A stretch of DNA of 64,000 nucleotides. It comes from Mesaphorura yosii. Its lineage: Eukaryota; Arthropoda; Collembola; Poduromorpha; Tullbergiidae. A program made the translations under genes and the position numbers. The notes under the pieces were generated by a model. It made no database searches, was not told the origin of the DNA, and worked only from the letters and a program-made list of their open reading frames with translations. The stretch lies in contig WIXG01000211.1 in the NCBI GenBank assembly GCA_009869945.1, forward strand, positions 62,001 to 126,000. Reading direction: 5' to 3'. This document shows, piece by piece, positions 1 to 10,453 of the stretch; position 1 is the first letter of the stretch, and each line of letters begins with the position of its first letter.

Positions 1-1906
1 AAAAATATCCAATTTCTGATGCCATTCCCGGGTGGGCCGTTGAAATGGGGCCTTACCGTCGTTGGACGCGATGATCCCGACTCCACGAAGTGAATGCTTC
101 TGAACTCTGAGTATTTTTTCTAGTACTTACGTCTATTGTTTGCTGGAATAGGAGATTCGTTGATATGCTCATTCGCACTGGACGGAAAGCTGGAATGGAG
201 CTTGGAAATCCAGATGACGTTCTAAATAGTTTTGACAAGGCGGTAAAGCAAGACAGCAAAGTTTGCAGTAAATGTAGTTTTCAAGAATTCAATAAACTTG
301 ATTAACAGATTGACGACAGAAGAGGACTAGATGATGGACTGTTGAAAGATTTCAAGTATTTTGCGGACGAGAAGTACAAAATGGTTTTAGTTATCATTCC
401 TAGGAAAGATACTAGAGTTTACGCAGCTGTTAAACAAGCTGCTGAAATCAGGCTTCTAGTAAGCTCCTCATACTTGAAACGAACACTGAAGCGTTAATGA
501 TATGTTATTGCAAATTTCAGAGAGGTATTCTGACGCAGTGCGTGCAGATGAAAAACGTCCGGGACTGTAAACCGTCAACAGTGGAGAATATAATCCTTAA
601 GATCAATTCAAAGCTTGGAGGAATCAATTACATTCTTCACATGACCGAGGCCTTCAAAAACATCGATATTTTAAAAGCGCCTGTCATTATAATGGGGGCT
701 GACGTCACTCATCCTGCCCCTGGTTCAAGGGTATTTGTACTACGCTCACCACCTCAGATTGAACTAACAGTTATCGTTGATGCCATTGAAAACTTTGCTC
801 GACAGATGCCTAGCATGGCCGCTGTTACTGGAAGCATTGACCGGTCTGGCATGCCATTCATGATGCATACGCAAGCTCAACGTAAAGCTGAAGCTGGGGC
901 CGCAGAGATAATTGTCAACTTAAACGAGATCATTGTGAAATTTCTCGATGAATTTATAACAAGAACCGGACACAAACCCAGGAAAATTATTTTCTATCGC
1001 GACGGGGTTGGAGACACACAATTTGCAGAGGTAATTTGTTAGAAAAAATCAGAAAATGCGATATGGCAGTTCTTGACATGAGCTTTGTTTTTTTATGGTT
1101 TTACATTATCCAGGTGTTGCAAAGAGAAATGATGCAGATTCGAGCTGGATGCGAAGCAGTTGGTAGGAATCAGCAAATTATGAACAAGGCGAAGAAAGAT
1201 TTAGAGCTGGGCGATCGTGGTGGACCTTACGAACCAAAGATAACATTCCTGGCGGTCCAAAAGCGACATAAGACTAGACTTTTTGTTCAGAATGCTTCTG
1301 ACGGCGTGGGCAGGGTAATGAAATTTATTTTCTCAAGGACTTCCCTTGCATTTTGACCATGACGCAATTTTAATTAATTTCTAGCCTCAGAACGCACCGC
1401 CGGGTACTGTGGTGGATACACAGATTGTTGACCCCAAAACGATTGACTTTTACTTGCTGTCACATCTCGGAATCCAGGTAAAACTTTTAATTTTGATTTT
1501 AAATTCATGAGATTCACTTAATTCATTACTATATTTTGTGTCAACTAAATGTTGCAGGGCACGAGTAGACCAACACGATATCAAGTACTTTGGGATGACA
1601 GTAACTTCAACTCCGACGAATTGGAACTGCTATCGTACTTTCTGTGTTACATGTACGTCCGATGTACAAGGCCGACATCGTACCCGGCTCCAACATACTA
1701 CGCGCATTTGGCTGCGACTCGAGCAAAAATCCACACTTATGGATTACAGTAAGAGGAACAGGAATTTCTTCGCTGGAGTTCATAATGCTAAATAACCATG
1801 TCAACACAATTGTAGGGATGACGAATTCGAGAATCTCGACCTGGTAAATAACCGAATCAGACGTCAGAGGAATGTAATCGAAGAGTATCCGATGCACTTC
1901 GTCTGA
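1..1906 (+). CDS. Argonaute protein, C-terminal part (MID-PIWI), truncated by window start
   Basis: Small-RNA-guided silencing protein; only the 3' part is in the window. My exon model is 1-89, 152-242, 309-458, 521-730, 806-1030, 1114-1314, 1385-1477, 1558-1748 and 1816-1906; all junctions are GT-AG and keep one frame. The translation shows MID features ([20 protein letters not shown]) and a PIWI domain with [26 protein letters not shown]-like [26 protein letters not shown] and [19 protein letters not shown]. The catalytic aspartates (GADVTHP, YRDGV) and the histidine of YYAHL are kept, so slicing is possible. The protein ends in MHFV, like the MYFA end of AGO-clade proteins. A polyadenylation signal AATAAA lies at 2057. 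The MID start ([13 protein letters not shown]) is divergent, so I do not assign an AGO1/AGO2 ortholog. Confidence 0.95.
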
Positions 1907-2416
1907 GTTATCTCTGTGGAAGGACAAACAACCAAAACCTGTCATCTACATGCCATTTCTTGCCATGCTTACCTTCTAATTAATGAAATTCTTATATTTA
2001 AAGAATATTTTTTGAATTTCGTTCAAGTAAAAAATATGTATTTAATGATGCACTTTAATAAATATAAACCTTGGTGAATTTTACAGTGACATTTTCTATG
2101 CATGCATGGTCGCAGTTCGCAACTAGTCTTTTCCTTGTCGCTGCGTTTCCTTGTTACTCCGCTTCAACTGTTTCTGAATTGAATTCATCATGACGACAGC
2201 TCATCAAAACAAATAAATCGCAATAATTTCAACTGGGGTTAGCTAAACTATTATAAAATTGGAAACGAAGCAGAAACAAGCAGCAGAAGCAGTTAACGAA
2301 ACATTCCGACACATTTGGTCGATATGATTCCGTGTGCTGATTAAGAAAAATCTAAGAAATCTGCACTCTTGAGTGATACGACAGAAGCTGGATAGCAGAT
2401 TGGCCACTAATTATTC
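1907..2416. other. 3' UTR of Argonaute and spacer
   Basis: No coding signal seen. It holds the Argonaute 3' UTR with AATAAA near 2057, then about 350 bp that must contain the promoter and 5' UTR of the SNARE gene. Confidence 0.6.
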
Positions 2417-2943
2417 ATGGAATCTCGAAGAAATCGAAGTTTTGGTGGGGCTGGGCCCAGTAAGTTGAATTTGAACAAAAGGCTGAATAACAAACCACAA
2501 ATGACTTAGTCTATTAATTTTTGTGGTTTTGTCCAGGTACTGATGAACACCACCTGGAATCACTGAACCAGTCGATGGCAGAGACTCTGTCCTCTAAAGT
2601 CGGTCAACTGAAGAGCGTAAGTTAGCTTAGCATTGCCATCGTCATTAGACCTTATCCTATCAGGATCTTAATTTAGTTCGCCTTTTTGCGTCTACAGCTG
2701 GCCATTGACCTAGACGTCGAAAGCAAAGACCACCTCCCCCTTCTCGACGATGTGAGTGATGACATGGAGCAAGGTTCAATGCGAATGACAGCTAGCTCCA
2801 ATCGAATACGTTCTGTTGCCGGTGGTGGCAGAAGTCGGGGTGGTGGAATTCTGGGTCGTTGCAGTCTGAGTTTCTATGTAGCCGTCGGGGTCACATGTTT
2901 TCTCCTGTTTGTTTACTACGTACTCCTCCGTCAACGACCATAG
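2417..2943 (+). CDS. Bet1/Bet1-like Qc-SNARE
   Basis: Predicted SNARE of ER-Golgi or intra-Golgi vesicle fusion. Exons 2417-2459, 2537-2616 and 2698-2943 join in frame to a 122-residue protein. The order is a short basic N-terminus, a SNARE motif beginning LNQSMAETLSSKVGQLKSL, a glycine/serine linker, and a C-terminal membrane anchor (YVAVGVTCFLLFVYYVLL) followed by RQRP. Length and architecture match BET1 (118 aa) and BET1L (111 aa); the phrase SSKVGQLKSLAIDLD resembles BET1L. Against both human proteins the central zero-layer glutamine position aligns with histidine (SKDHLPLLDD). Which of the two paralogs it represents is not settled. Confidence 0.85.
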
Positions 2944-4009
2944 AGTAACGGAACAATTTAATGGTCCACGCAGAAATCGCCGCAATAATTACGAAATTAA
3001 TTGACAAAATTTGAAGTGAGAAGAGAAGACATCGTCGCGCCTGTGCTATTTTCCTAATAATTTTAAATAGGTAGGTAATTGATGGAATAAATGCTGATAA
3101 ACTATTTCTTAACCTTGCCCATGCATTTTGACAACAAATGAAGAGATAGGTATCTCTGGTCATTACAACGAATTCATACTAGACTAGATAGTTGTGTTGA
3201 CAAATGAAAAGCTGACAAAGTCACATCGCAATTGGCAAATGGCACTTGCTGACAATGTGATTATGACCAGATAAGAAATTGTTCTCATTCTATTTGTGAT
3301 GCAATTTCATGATATCCGTGCATGATAGCATAATGATACGGTGATCGGTCAGCATGACTTTTCATATGACTAACTACAATGCTGCGCTGGGATTAGACAG
3401 CAACCATTGGACGAGCAGTTGACCTCATGGCGTGACCCCACGACACGATCAGAATTTGTAAAAGCCCATTACATATACACTCGGGAGGCAGAGCGTTCGC
3501 AATTGCCGTGGCCCTAGTCCAGACAATCACCACGCAGCGCAGCGTATTCTTCACCTGCGAATATTTAGCACAGACTCTGTACCGAGGCCGCTGAAATAAT
3601 TGCATTGGAAGGTTGTGTGTGAGACCCGTCTTGCTCTTAGTCTCATCGCACCATCATCAATCCCAAGGTTATCATCGCCAGCAACCATGAACCAGAGCAG
3701 GGCCATGTCATGCCAGGCTAGTGCTGCAGTATAAAAAATTGGACCGAGAAGGCCGAGATGCCGGTCAGTCGATTACATAACACCGCATGCACATTATGCT
3801 GCTGTCTACTCGAGGACGCATGTTGTACGCGCATGCACGGCGGCTCACCGCTTTGAATCTACCCAAATCCAGCCGACGTCTTTTCCTCATTCTCATTCCA
3901 GCCTTTTAGTCGTGTGGTCTCTCTCCTCTTCGTTCCATTCCAGTTTCAGTGATTTTAATTTCTTTTAAATTCAGTTGATTATCTGACTAATTAAGCAACG
4001 ACGACGAAA
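2944..4009. other. Intergenic spacer with transketolase upstream region
   Basis: No supported gene. The right half must hold the distal transketolase promoter and 5' UTR. A TATA-like element is listed separately. Confidence 0.5.
3733..3741 (+). promoter_or_regulatory. TATA-like element upstream of transketolase exon 1a
   Basis: The string TATAAAAAA occurs about 270 bp before the distal start codon at 4010. A pyrimidine-rich stretch follows near 3890-3960. Position is reasonable for a core promoter with a 200-250 nt 5' UTR, but nothing else proves it. Confidence 0.3.
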
Positions 4010-7000
4010 ATGGCGAATTACCATAAACCGGAAAACCGCACCATTCACGAACTTCGTGACATTGCCAACAAACTACGAATCCATTCCATCGTGTCGACCG
4101 ATGTCACCAAGTCCGGGTATGCATAGCGCCTGTTTTCCTAATCATTTTGTCGGCGATTAGAATATTATCATAATAAGGCATAAAGAGAGAACGGCTCAGT
4201 TAATTAGGGCCGGCATGCGTTTCCGGTCGGCAATGAGACTTTTGGGACACACTGAACTTTTGCTCGTGTTTTCCGTCTTCTATTGGTTTTTTCCGCTCAC
4301 CTCGATGGCTCCGGCTCATGACCTTGATAACGTCGTAGCCCTAGCATGTCCATTGCAAGACTACAGGACGAATGAACTGATAAGAGAAAGAAATGAGTGC
4401 ATACGAGTAAATCAGGAGTCTCGAGTCTAGGACTTTTGACGGAAGATTTGGTTTCAGTGCAGCCCAGAGTTCAGTGCTGAATGTTGTTGAGGCAAAAGGA
4501 AAAAGGCCTGTGAGGAAATATAACGTACTCTTTGTGGGCAGACGGCAGTTTGTGACAATTTACTATTTACTCGTTTGTCAAAAATGGAGGCAATCATGCC
4601 GGAAAAATACCAGGAACTTGCTGACATCGCCAGCAAGCTCCGAATCCATGCCGTCGAGTCCACCACAGCAGGAGGATCAGGGTCGGTATTGGATAGGGCA
4701 TTGCAGCATACCAGAAATTAGAACACTAGACTGACGGTTGACGTAGAGATTTCATCTAGTTTTCACACTGACGTATTTCAGGCATCCAACATCATGTGCA
4801 TCGATGGCCGAGATCATGTCCGTGCTCTTTTTCCACACGATGCGCTACAAGGTGACTGTGCCCAAGGACCCGTCGAACGACCGCTTCATTCTGTCCAAGG
4901 GGCATGCTGCCCCGATTCTCTACGCTGCCTGGGCCGAAGCTGGACTTTTCCCAACGAAGGACCTGCTCAACCTGCGCAAGGTCGACTCTGACTTGGAAGG
5001 TCACCCAACTCCAAGACTCAACTTTATCGATGTGGCTACTGGATCATTGGGCCAAGGCTTGAGCGTCGCTTCTGGCATGGCCTACGTGGGCAAGTACATT
5101 GACAATGCTCCTTACCGCGTGTACTGCCTCATTGGTGACGGAGAGAGTGCTGAAGGCTCCATCTGGGAGGCCCTGCACTTTGCCAGCGTTTACAAGCTCG
5201 ACAACTTGGTGGCCATCTTCGACGTCAATCGTCTTGGACAGTCGGACCCAACTGCACTGCAACACGATACGGAGACTTATCGCAAGAGGCTTGAGGCGTT
5301 TGGATTCAATGCCCTGGTCGTCGACGGACATGACGTCGAGGAGCTGTGCAAGGTGAGTTGAAAACAATGAAGACATGTTATCTCCAACGAGTCATATAAT
5401 CTAATATAACATTTATCGTAGGTCTTCCATGAGGCTTCTGTGACTAAGGGCAGACCAACAGCAATTATCGCACGCACTTTCAAGGGCAAGAATTATCCAA
5501 GCATTGAGGACCAGGAGAACTGGCATGGCAAGCCTTTGGGAACTGAGAGCGAGAGAGTGGTCAACGTAAGTACAGCATTTGAACCCTGTTCTTACGCATT
5601 TTTAATTGCTGAATTATTTCAAATTATTCAAATGCAATTTGTCACTGCAGCATTTGAAGCAGCTCATCAAAAATCCTGGCGAAAATCAAGTGCTTCCAAG
5701 CAAGCCCGTTGTGGAGGTTCCGGCAGCCAATCTGACCAACTTGAAGATGTCTGAGAAACCGTCGTACAAGGTAAATGAATGCAAAGGGGTTCAAGTATTT
5801 TTAGAAGGTTACAGAATAATTCAATAATTGTTCTGATTGACTGCAGTTGGGCGAAGCTGTGGCCACTCGTCTTGCATATGGAACAGCGCTCCAAAAGTTG
5901 GCCAAGGCTAACCCTAGAGTCATTGCTTTGGACGGGGACACCAAAAACTCAACGTTCTCCGACAAAGTTCTCAAAGTAAGTCACATAAATTAAAATCTAG
6001 ACCAGGCCAGTAAGTCGACCCGGCCCGGTGGTGTCTTTTAACGATTGAGTTTTATAGGCCACGCCGAAGCAATACATTGAGTGCTACATCGCCGAGCAAA
6101 ACTTGGTTGGAGTTGGAATCGGTGCTGCTTGTCGTGATCGAACTGTGGCCTTCTGTTCCACATTCGCATGCTTCTTTACAAGAGCCTTTGATCAGGTGAG
6201 ACTTGACCTAAATCCATTATTCTAGTTAAATTATTTCTCAAAGTTTACGCTTGTCTTTAAATCAATTAAATTTTTTTCGCAGATTCGGATGGGAGCAATT
6301 TCACAATCCAACATCAACTTGTGTGGTTCTCATGCTGGAATTAGTATTGGGGAAGATGGACCTTCACAAATGGCTCTTGAAGACTTGGCGATGTTCAGAA
6401 CTATTCCAGGGTCGACTGTCTTCTACCCAAGTGACGCAGTCAGTGCTGAGAATGCTGTCGAGTTGGCCGCCAACACCAAGGGCATTTGCTTCATTCGTAC
6501 TTCCCGACCAAACACTGCGGTGATTTACGCCAACGATCACAAGTTCAGCGTTGGAAAGGCCAACGTGGTCCGCAGCTCCAAGTCGGATCAGGTGCTCCTG
6601 ATTGGTGCTGGTGTCACTCTCCACGAGGCGCTAGCTGCCGCGGACAAGCTAGCCAAGGCTGGAGTCAACGCTCGTGTGCTGGATCCGTTCACAATCAAGC
6701 CGATAGATGCGGCTGCAGTTCTGGAAAACGCCAAGGCGTGCGGTGGTCGAGTCCTCACCGTCGAAGATCATTACCCAGAAGGTATGAGTCGAATTCTGTC
6801 TAATAGGCTCTAATGCATAAGGCGACTAATTAATTCATAATTTTCTAATGTTCTTGTACAGGCGGTATTGGTGAAGCTGTTCAGAGCGTCGTTGCTGCGG
6901 AGCCGAACATCGTCGTGAAGAAGTTGGCTGTTCGTGACATTCCAAGATCTGGTCCATCTGGAGTATTACTTCAAATGTTTGGAATCGACTCGGGTGCAAT

Positions 7001-7040
7001 TGTCAAGGGTGCTCAGGAGCTGCTGGCGTTGAAGGCTTAA
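4010..7040 (+). CDS. TKT: Transketolase, with two alternative first coding exons
   Basis: Thiamine-diphosphate enzyme of the pentose phosphate pathway that moves two-carbon units between sugar phosphates. Common exons are 4782-5352, 5422-5565, 5651-5770, 5847-5975, 6058-6195, 6283-6781 and 6862-7040. First exon 1a (4010-4116) or 1b (4584-4681) both end two bases into a codon and both complete S-G-HPTS at the shared acceptor. Products are 628 or 625 residues, close to human TKT (623). Visible motifs are [31 protein letters not shown], the ThDP motif [14 protein letters not shown]...FDVNRLGQ, the catalytic glutamate in IAEQNLV, and [20 protein letters not shown]. All introns are GT-AG. AATAAA at 7242 probably ends the transcript. 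The exon 1b donor (GG/gtcggt) is weaker than that of 1a (GG/gtatgc). Confidence 0.97.
4584..4681 (+). other. Alternative first coding exon 1b of transketolase
   Basis: Starts ATG GAG GCA ATC and encodes 32 full codons plus two bases. Its segment [19 protein letters not shown] aligns without gaps with [19 protein letters not shown] of exon 1a (14 of 24 positions identical up to the exon end) and with the N-terminus of animal transketolases. It keeps the canonical GGSG before HPTS, where exon 1a has TKSG. It lies in the first intron of the 1a transcript, so a second promoter between about 4120 and 4580 is implied. Confidence 0.75.
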
Positions 7041-7496
7041 ACCATGAGAGAATCCAACATTTAAGAAACTATTATCAACATTCTTATCTTGATTTCTAAT
7101 TTTGATCATTCCTTCTCTGCCTCTTTCCTTTGCTGTTACTCCTGTACCAAGCTGTCATTCCTCATTTGTTAGTGCTACATGAGCAAAAACTGGTGCGTCA
7201 ATTCGTGCTTGAGAACACGGTGGATCCCAAAAGTAGATTAGAATAAAAGAAAACAAATGTTAAGGAACACAAAATTAAGTTATCTTGTTAGCATTTGAGA
7301 ATATTTAAATCATTCCTGCCTTTAGCGACAATAAAAGATTATCAGCAATTCAAATCGTTTAAACGTATTAAATACGTTTGTATATTAGACTTTCAAGAAA
7401 CACATTTTAACTTCATGAGAGCAGACGTTCAGTGAATGCACAGAATAAAATTAGACGTTGAGCAGTGACCTGAATTTTGTCGTTTCACTTTTGAGC
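7041..7496. other. Transketolase 3' UTR and spacer
   Basis: AT-rich, no coding signal. Contains the AATAAA at 7242 and a second candidate (ACAATAAAAG) near 7330. Confidence 0.55.
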
Positions 7497-8038
7497 ATGT
7501 CAAGCGCAAGGAAGCGAGATGGCGTAGGCGGACGACGTGAGTTTCGTCGCCAGCAACAGCAGACGGTTCCAGTTCAGCCATTGCCCAGCATGGAGCCCCA
7601 AGAAAACTCATTCCCTCAGGACAGCGACGATTTACTGAGAGAATACGAGCGTTTGTATGCTGACCATCAATTGACACTGGCAAGTTTAAGGCGCCTTCAA
7701 GATACGATAAGGTACGATCAGAAGATTGAGTACTCGCTGACCGAGCGAAGACGCGATGGCGAGTGCACCAGTGTGGCAAATCCTCGTCAGGCGGAGCCGG
7801 GAATCAGCCTCCGGCAGTCAAATGCCACTCCTCACTGCGTACCGTACAATTCAGTTCACAGGAGCAGCAGCTTAACTTGGAGAATAGGACGGAGTTCGAG
7901 CATCTTCGGCTAGAAAATCACATTCTTAAACAACGTCTGAGGAGCTTGAGGAGAAATTCTCAAAGCTGCAAGAGCCGAATAAACCGCAGAACATACAACT
8001 TGAAAGCCCTCAGAATTCGCCACCCGAAATCGACGTGA
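7497..8038 (+). CDS. Small coiled-coil protein of unknown function (3' end uncertain)
   Basis: Not recognised. First exon 7497-7711 begins ATG TCA AGC and encodes a basic, glutamine-rich N-terminus (REFRRQQQQTVPVQ) and a helix (LLREYERLYADHQL). A GT-AG intron 7712-7854 restores the frame for a second exon rich in heptad leucines (EQQLNLENRTEFEHLRLENH), ending at 8038, for about 132 residues. Oddly, another frame from about 7944 also reads as good coiled coil (EELEEKFSKLQEP) and stays open to 8223, just before AATAAA near 8239. Either an undetected splice or a one-base indel could make that the true C-terminus. Confidence 0.5.
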
Positions 8039-8238
8039 GAGAATTGGGTGCAATTAGGATCATATCTCCTGGCTCTTACATATCTTCACCTCCGATGCCG
8101 ATTCACTGGTTCACAAAAAACCATGTTGTAAACTGTTGTATTTCAGAATTTCTTGACTTTCTTTTTTATTTCATGAAAACTTTGGTTTCAAAAATGCATT
8201 ACACGTTTCATTTCCGGATTTGATTGTCCGACGTACAG

Positions 8239-8270
8239 AATAAAGCCACAAAATGATCGTGGCTTTATTT
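8239..8270. terminator. Opposed polyadenylation signals
   Basis: AATAAA occurs on the + strand near 8239 (end of the coiled-coil gene) and on the - strand at about 8265 (reverse complement of tttattt). This is what two convergent transcripts would leave. The implied minus-strand gene could not be modelled. Confidence 0.35.
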
Positions 8271-10453
8271 GTTAATCGTGAAGTCCTCTATTCTTCGGTA
8301 GCCATTTTCCAAATTGACCGAGCCTTCGCAGCACAGTTGGTAATCACCCGCTTCGTAGGAAGTGTCTGCATCCATCATTCCATCTCTTCGCAGTCTTCCT
8401 CAGTCTCAGGCACCCAGTTCATTCAGCAAGTAGGATACTGGCTCCATTCCATCAGTTCTAGCCCCCGTCCTCCGATTCTGGTGGTAGTCCAAATAAAATC
8501 AGATAAATTAGTCAAGAAATAGAAATATCTCTGGCTTGATGACAGCCTGTGGTTAACTGGCAACCAGTATCAGTTCGGTCAACAAGGCATTTCACAGGAG
8601 CTCTCATCATGATAACGCAATTTTATTCATCATGTGCATGAATGTATTTAAACTAAAAGAAGTGTTAACTGATTAACTTACATGGTTGGCATTTTGGCTA
8701 AGGCGGCGACTCTTCCTCCCTCCTCAGTGGCCAGACAGATAAGTCCAAGTCAGCATTTGATACTTCACCTACAAAGTCTGTCATGTCGCCCCGACCTCAG
8801 TTTAAAGCGACAATATGACTTGTGTGACTATGGCTCAAATCTCCAAATTAGCAACGGTGCGCTTCGATGGAGCACAACGTGCTCGTCTCAATTTTCTACA
8901 TCAAAGCATGAAAACCCAACTTGAGAAAAACCGCATTTTCTGGAAATCTCACGAACCGAGGCAGCAGCAGCAGCAGTCTCAATTGAGCATTTCTTTGTTC
9001 AAATCACTCGTGCATGTCTTTCTAAATCAATAAACCAGGAATTTAGTGATAAACACATTCTCTACTCTCATACTTAATCCTTTGCATTCAATTGTGACCT
9101 GCTATGGAATCGGAATCAGGGCATGTCCGTGAAATTCTGCAGTACGCTAAATAATTGAGGTGTTTCAAGGTCTTTATCGAGTGTAAATTCTTTATTTCCA
9201 ATTTTAACTCTCGTTCCAGGCTCGTGCTAAGGAATGATGTAACGATGGCGGGTGGCATTGAAATTTGAGCATGCATTTCTCAATTTTTCAGCCCATCATT
9301 AATTTGACATATGACATCAGGCATATGGATGCCATAAATACCTGTGAGTTTATTCGTGGGCATGCATCGTTCAAATGTGACAACTAAATTATTTGTTATT
9401 AAACTGCAAAATGCACTGCACTGGCCAGGATCAAAATACGGAAGTGTAGAGTAGAGGTCTAGACCTAAATGACAGCACAGGTGCGCAAGCTGCAATTAAG
9501 ACTCCTTTCTCTGTCATTGCATCAAATAAACACAGCCCACGATTCAAGTGCAGTGGGGCGTTAATGACCCGAAACACATTCCAGTCCAGTCGGGATTCTG
9601 GCACGATGCATGCCACAGCACAGACTGCAAGAAAGCACCGTCCGAACCTCAATTTCAATTTCGTAATGCCCAACAGTGGATCGATGCGGTGTCCATGGAC
9701 ACAGGTCACAACAAACCCCAACTCGTTACAAAACGTCGTCGTCGCCGTCAACCGTGCAGGCAGGTCGTGAATGTAATGGAATTCAATACAAAGTCGAGGA
9801 GTCCATCCGTCGAAGTAGAGAGCCATGGCCACGAAAGCAAACGAAGAAGAGCCTAAGCCCAGCATGAAACATTTTCCATTTGATTGCTGACATTACGAAT
9901 ATTACGAAATGACGACTTTTGACATTCGACCATCCATCGACTTGTCTTAAAAATAAATTCATTGCGTATTTTATTCAGTTTTGTACATTTCTCAATCCAA
10001 GATAATAATCGGCGTCAACAACTCAACAAAACGCGATGACATACATGCTGGACACCGCACAACAGCGCATTCAAGGTTCCTGGTAGTAAAAATGTGGGAC
10101 GGAAGACCTACGCCGTCAATTGCACTCGGGAGGGTGCAGCTAGTCAGATGTCAAGGCAACTGAATTTTGCTAATGTACATTACGGTAGTAAGTAGCAATA
10201 GAAGAGGTATTTAGAATATACTCGTTAATCGTTATGTCTAGGTACACTTGAGAAATCACATTCATTAACATAAATTCATTCGTTCCGTGTCCTTGCGACC
10301 GTCGAAGCACCATTCCAAAATTTACAAGTCAAATTTCACTGCTGGCCGGCCGTGATTGCCCGTTACTCGATTACTCATTATTGCGTTACATTTATTTGAG
10401 GAAGAGAGCTGGCATTATTTCATGCTTGACCTAGCCGGACTCTTGCACTCGGC
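8271..10453. other. About 2.2 kb without a supported gene
   Basis: A + strand ORF 8815-9033 (72 codons, with a short CAG/glutamine run near 8961) ends at an AATAAA-like site and may be the last exon of something, but it has no recognisable motif. On the - strand, short open pieces at 8285-8490 and 8680-8760 can be linked by splice sites but give no convincing protein. The 144-codon minus ORF at 9431-9865 overlaps a 102-codon plus ORF and neither looks conserved. Confidence 0.4.

Noticed and set aside
4215..4430. ORF with a hydrophobic N-terminus in the first transketolase intron
   Set aside because: Lies between the two alternative first exons, has no splice link to them and no motif.
8285..8470. 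Minus-strand ORF interrupted by several TGA codons, considered as a multi-selenocysteine protein
   Set aside because: No C-x-x-U or other selenoprotein context, no SECIS seen, and the frame has no resemblance to a known family; ordinary stops are the simpler reading.
9431..9865. 144-codon minus-strand ORF
   Set aside because: Overlaps a 102-codon plus-strand ORF, mixed composition, no motif or splice context; neither frame looks conserved.
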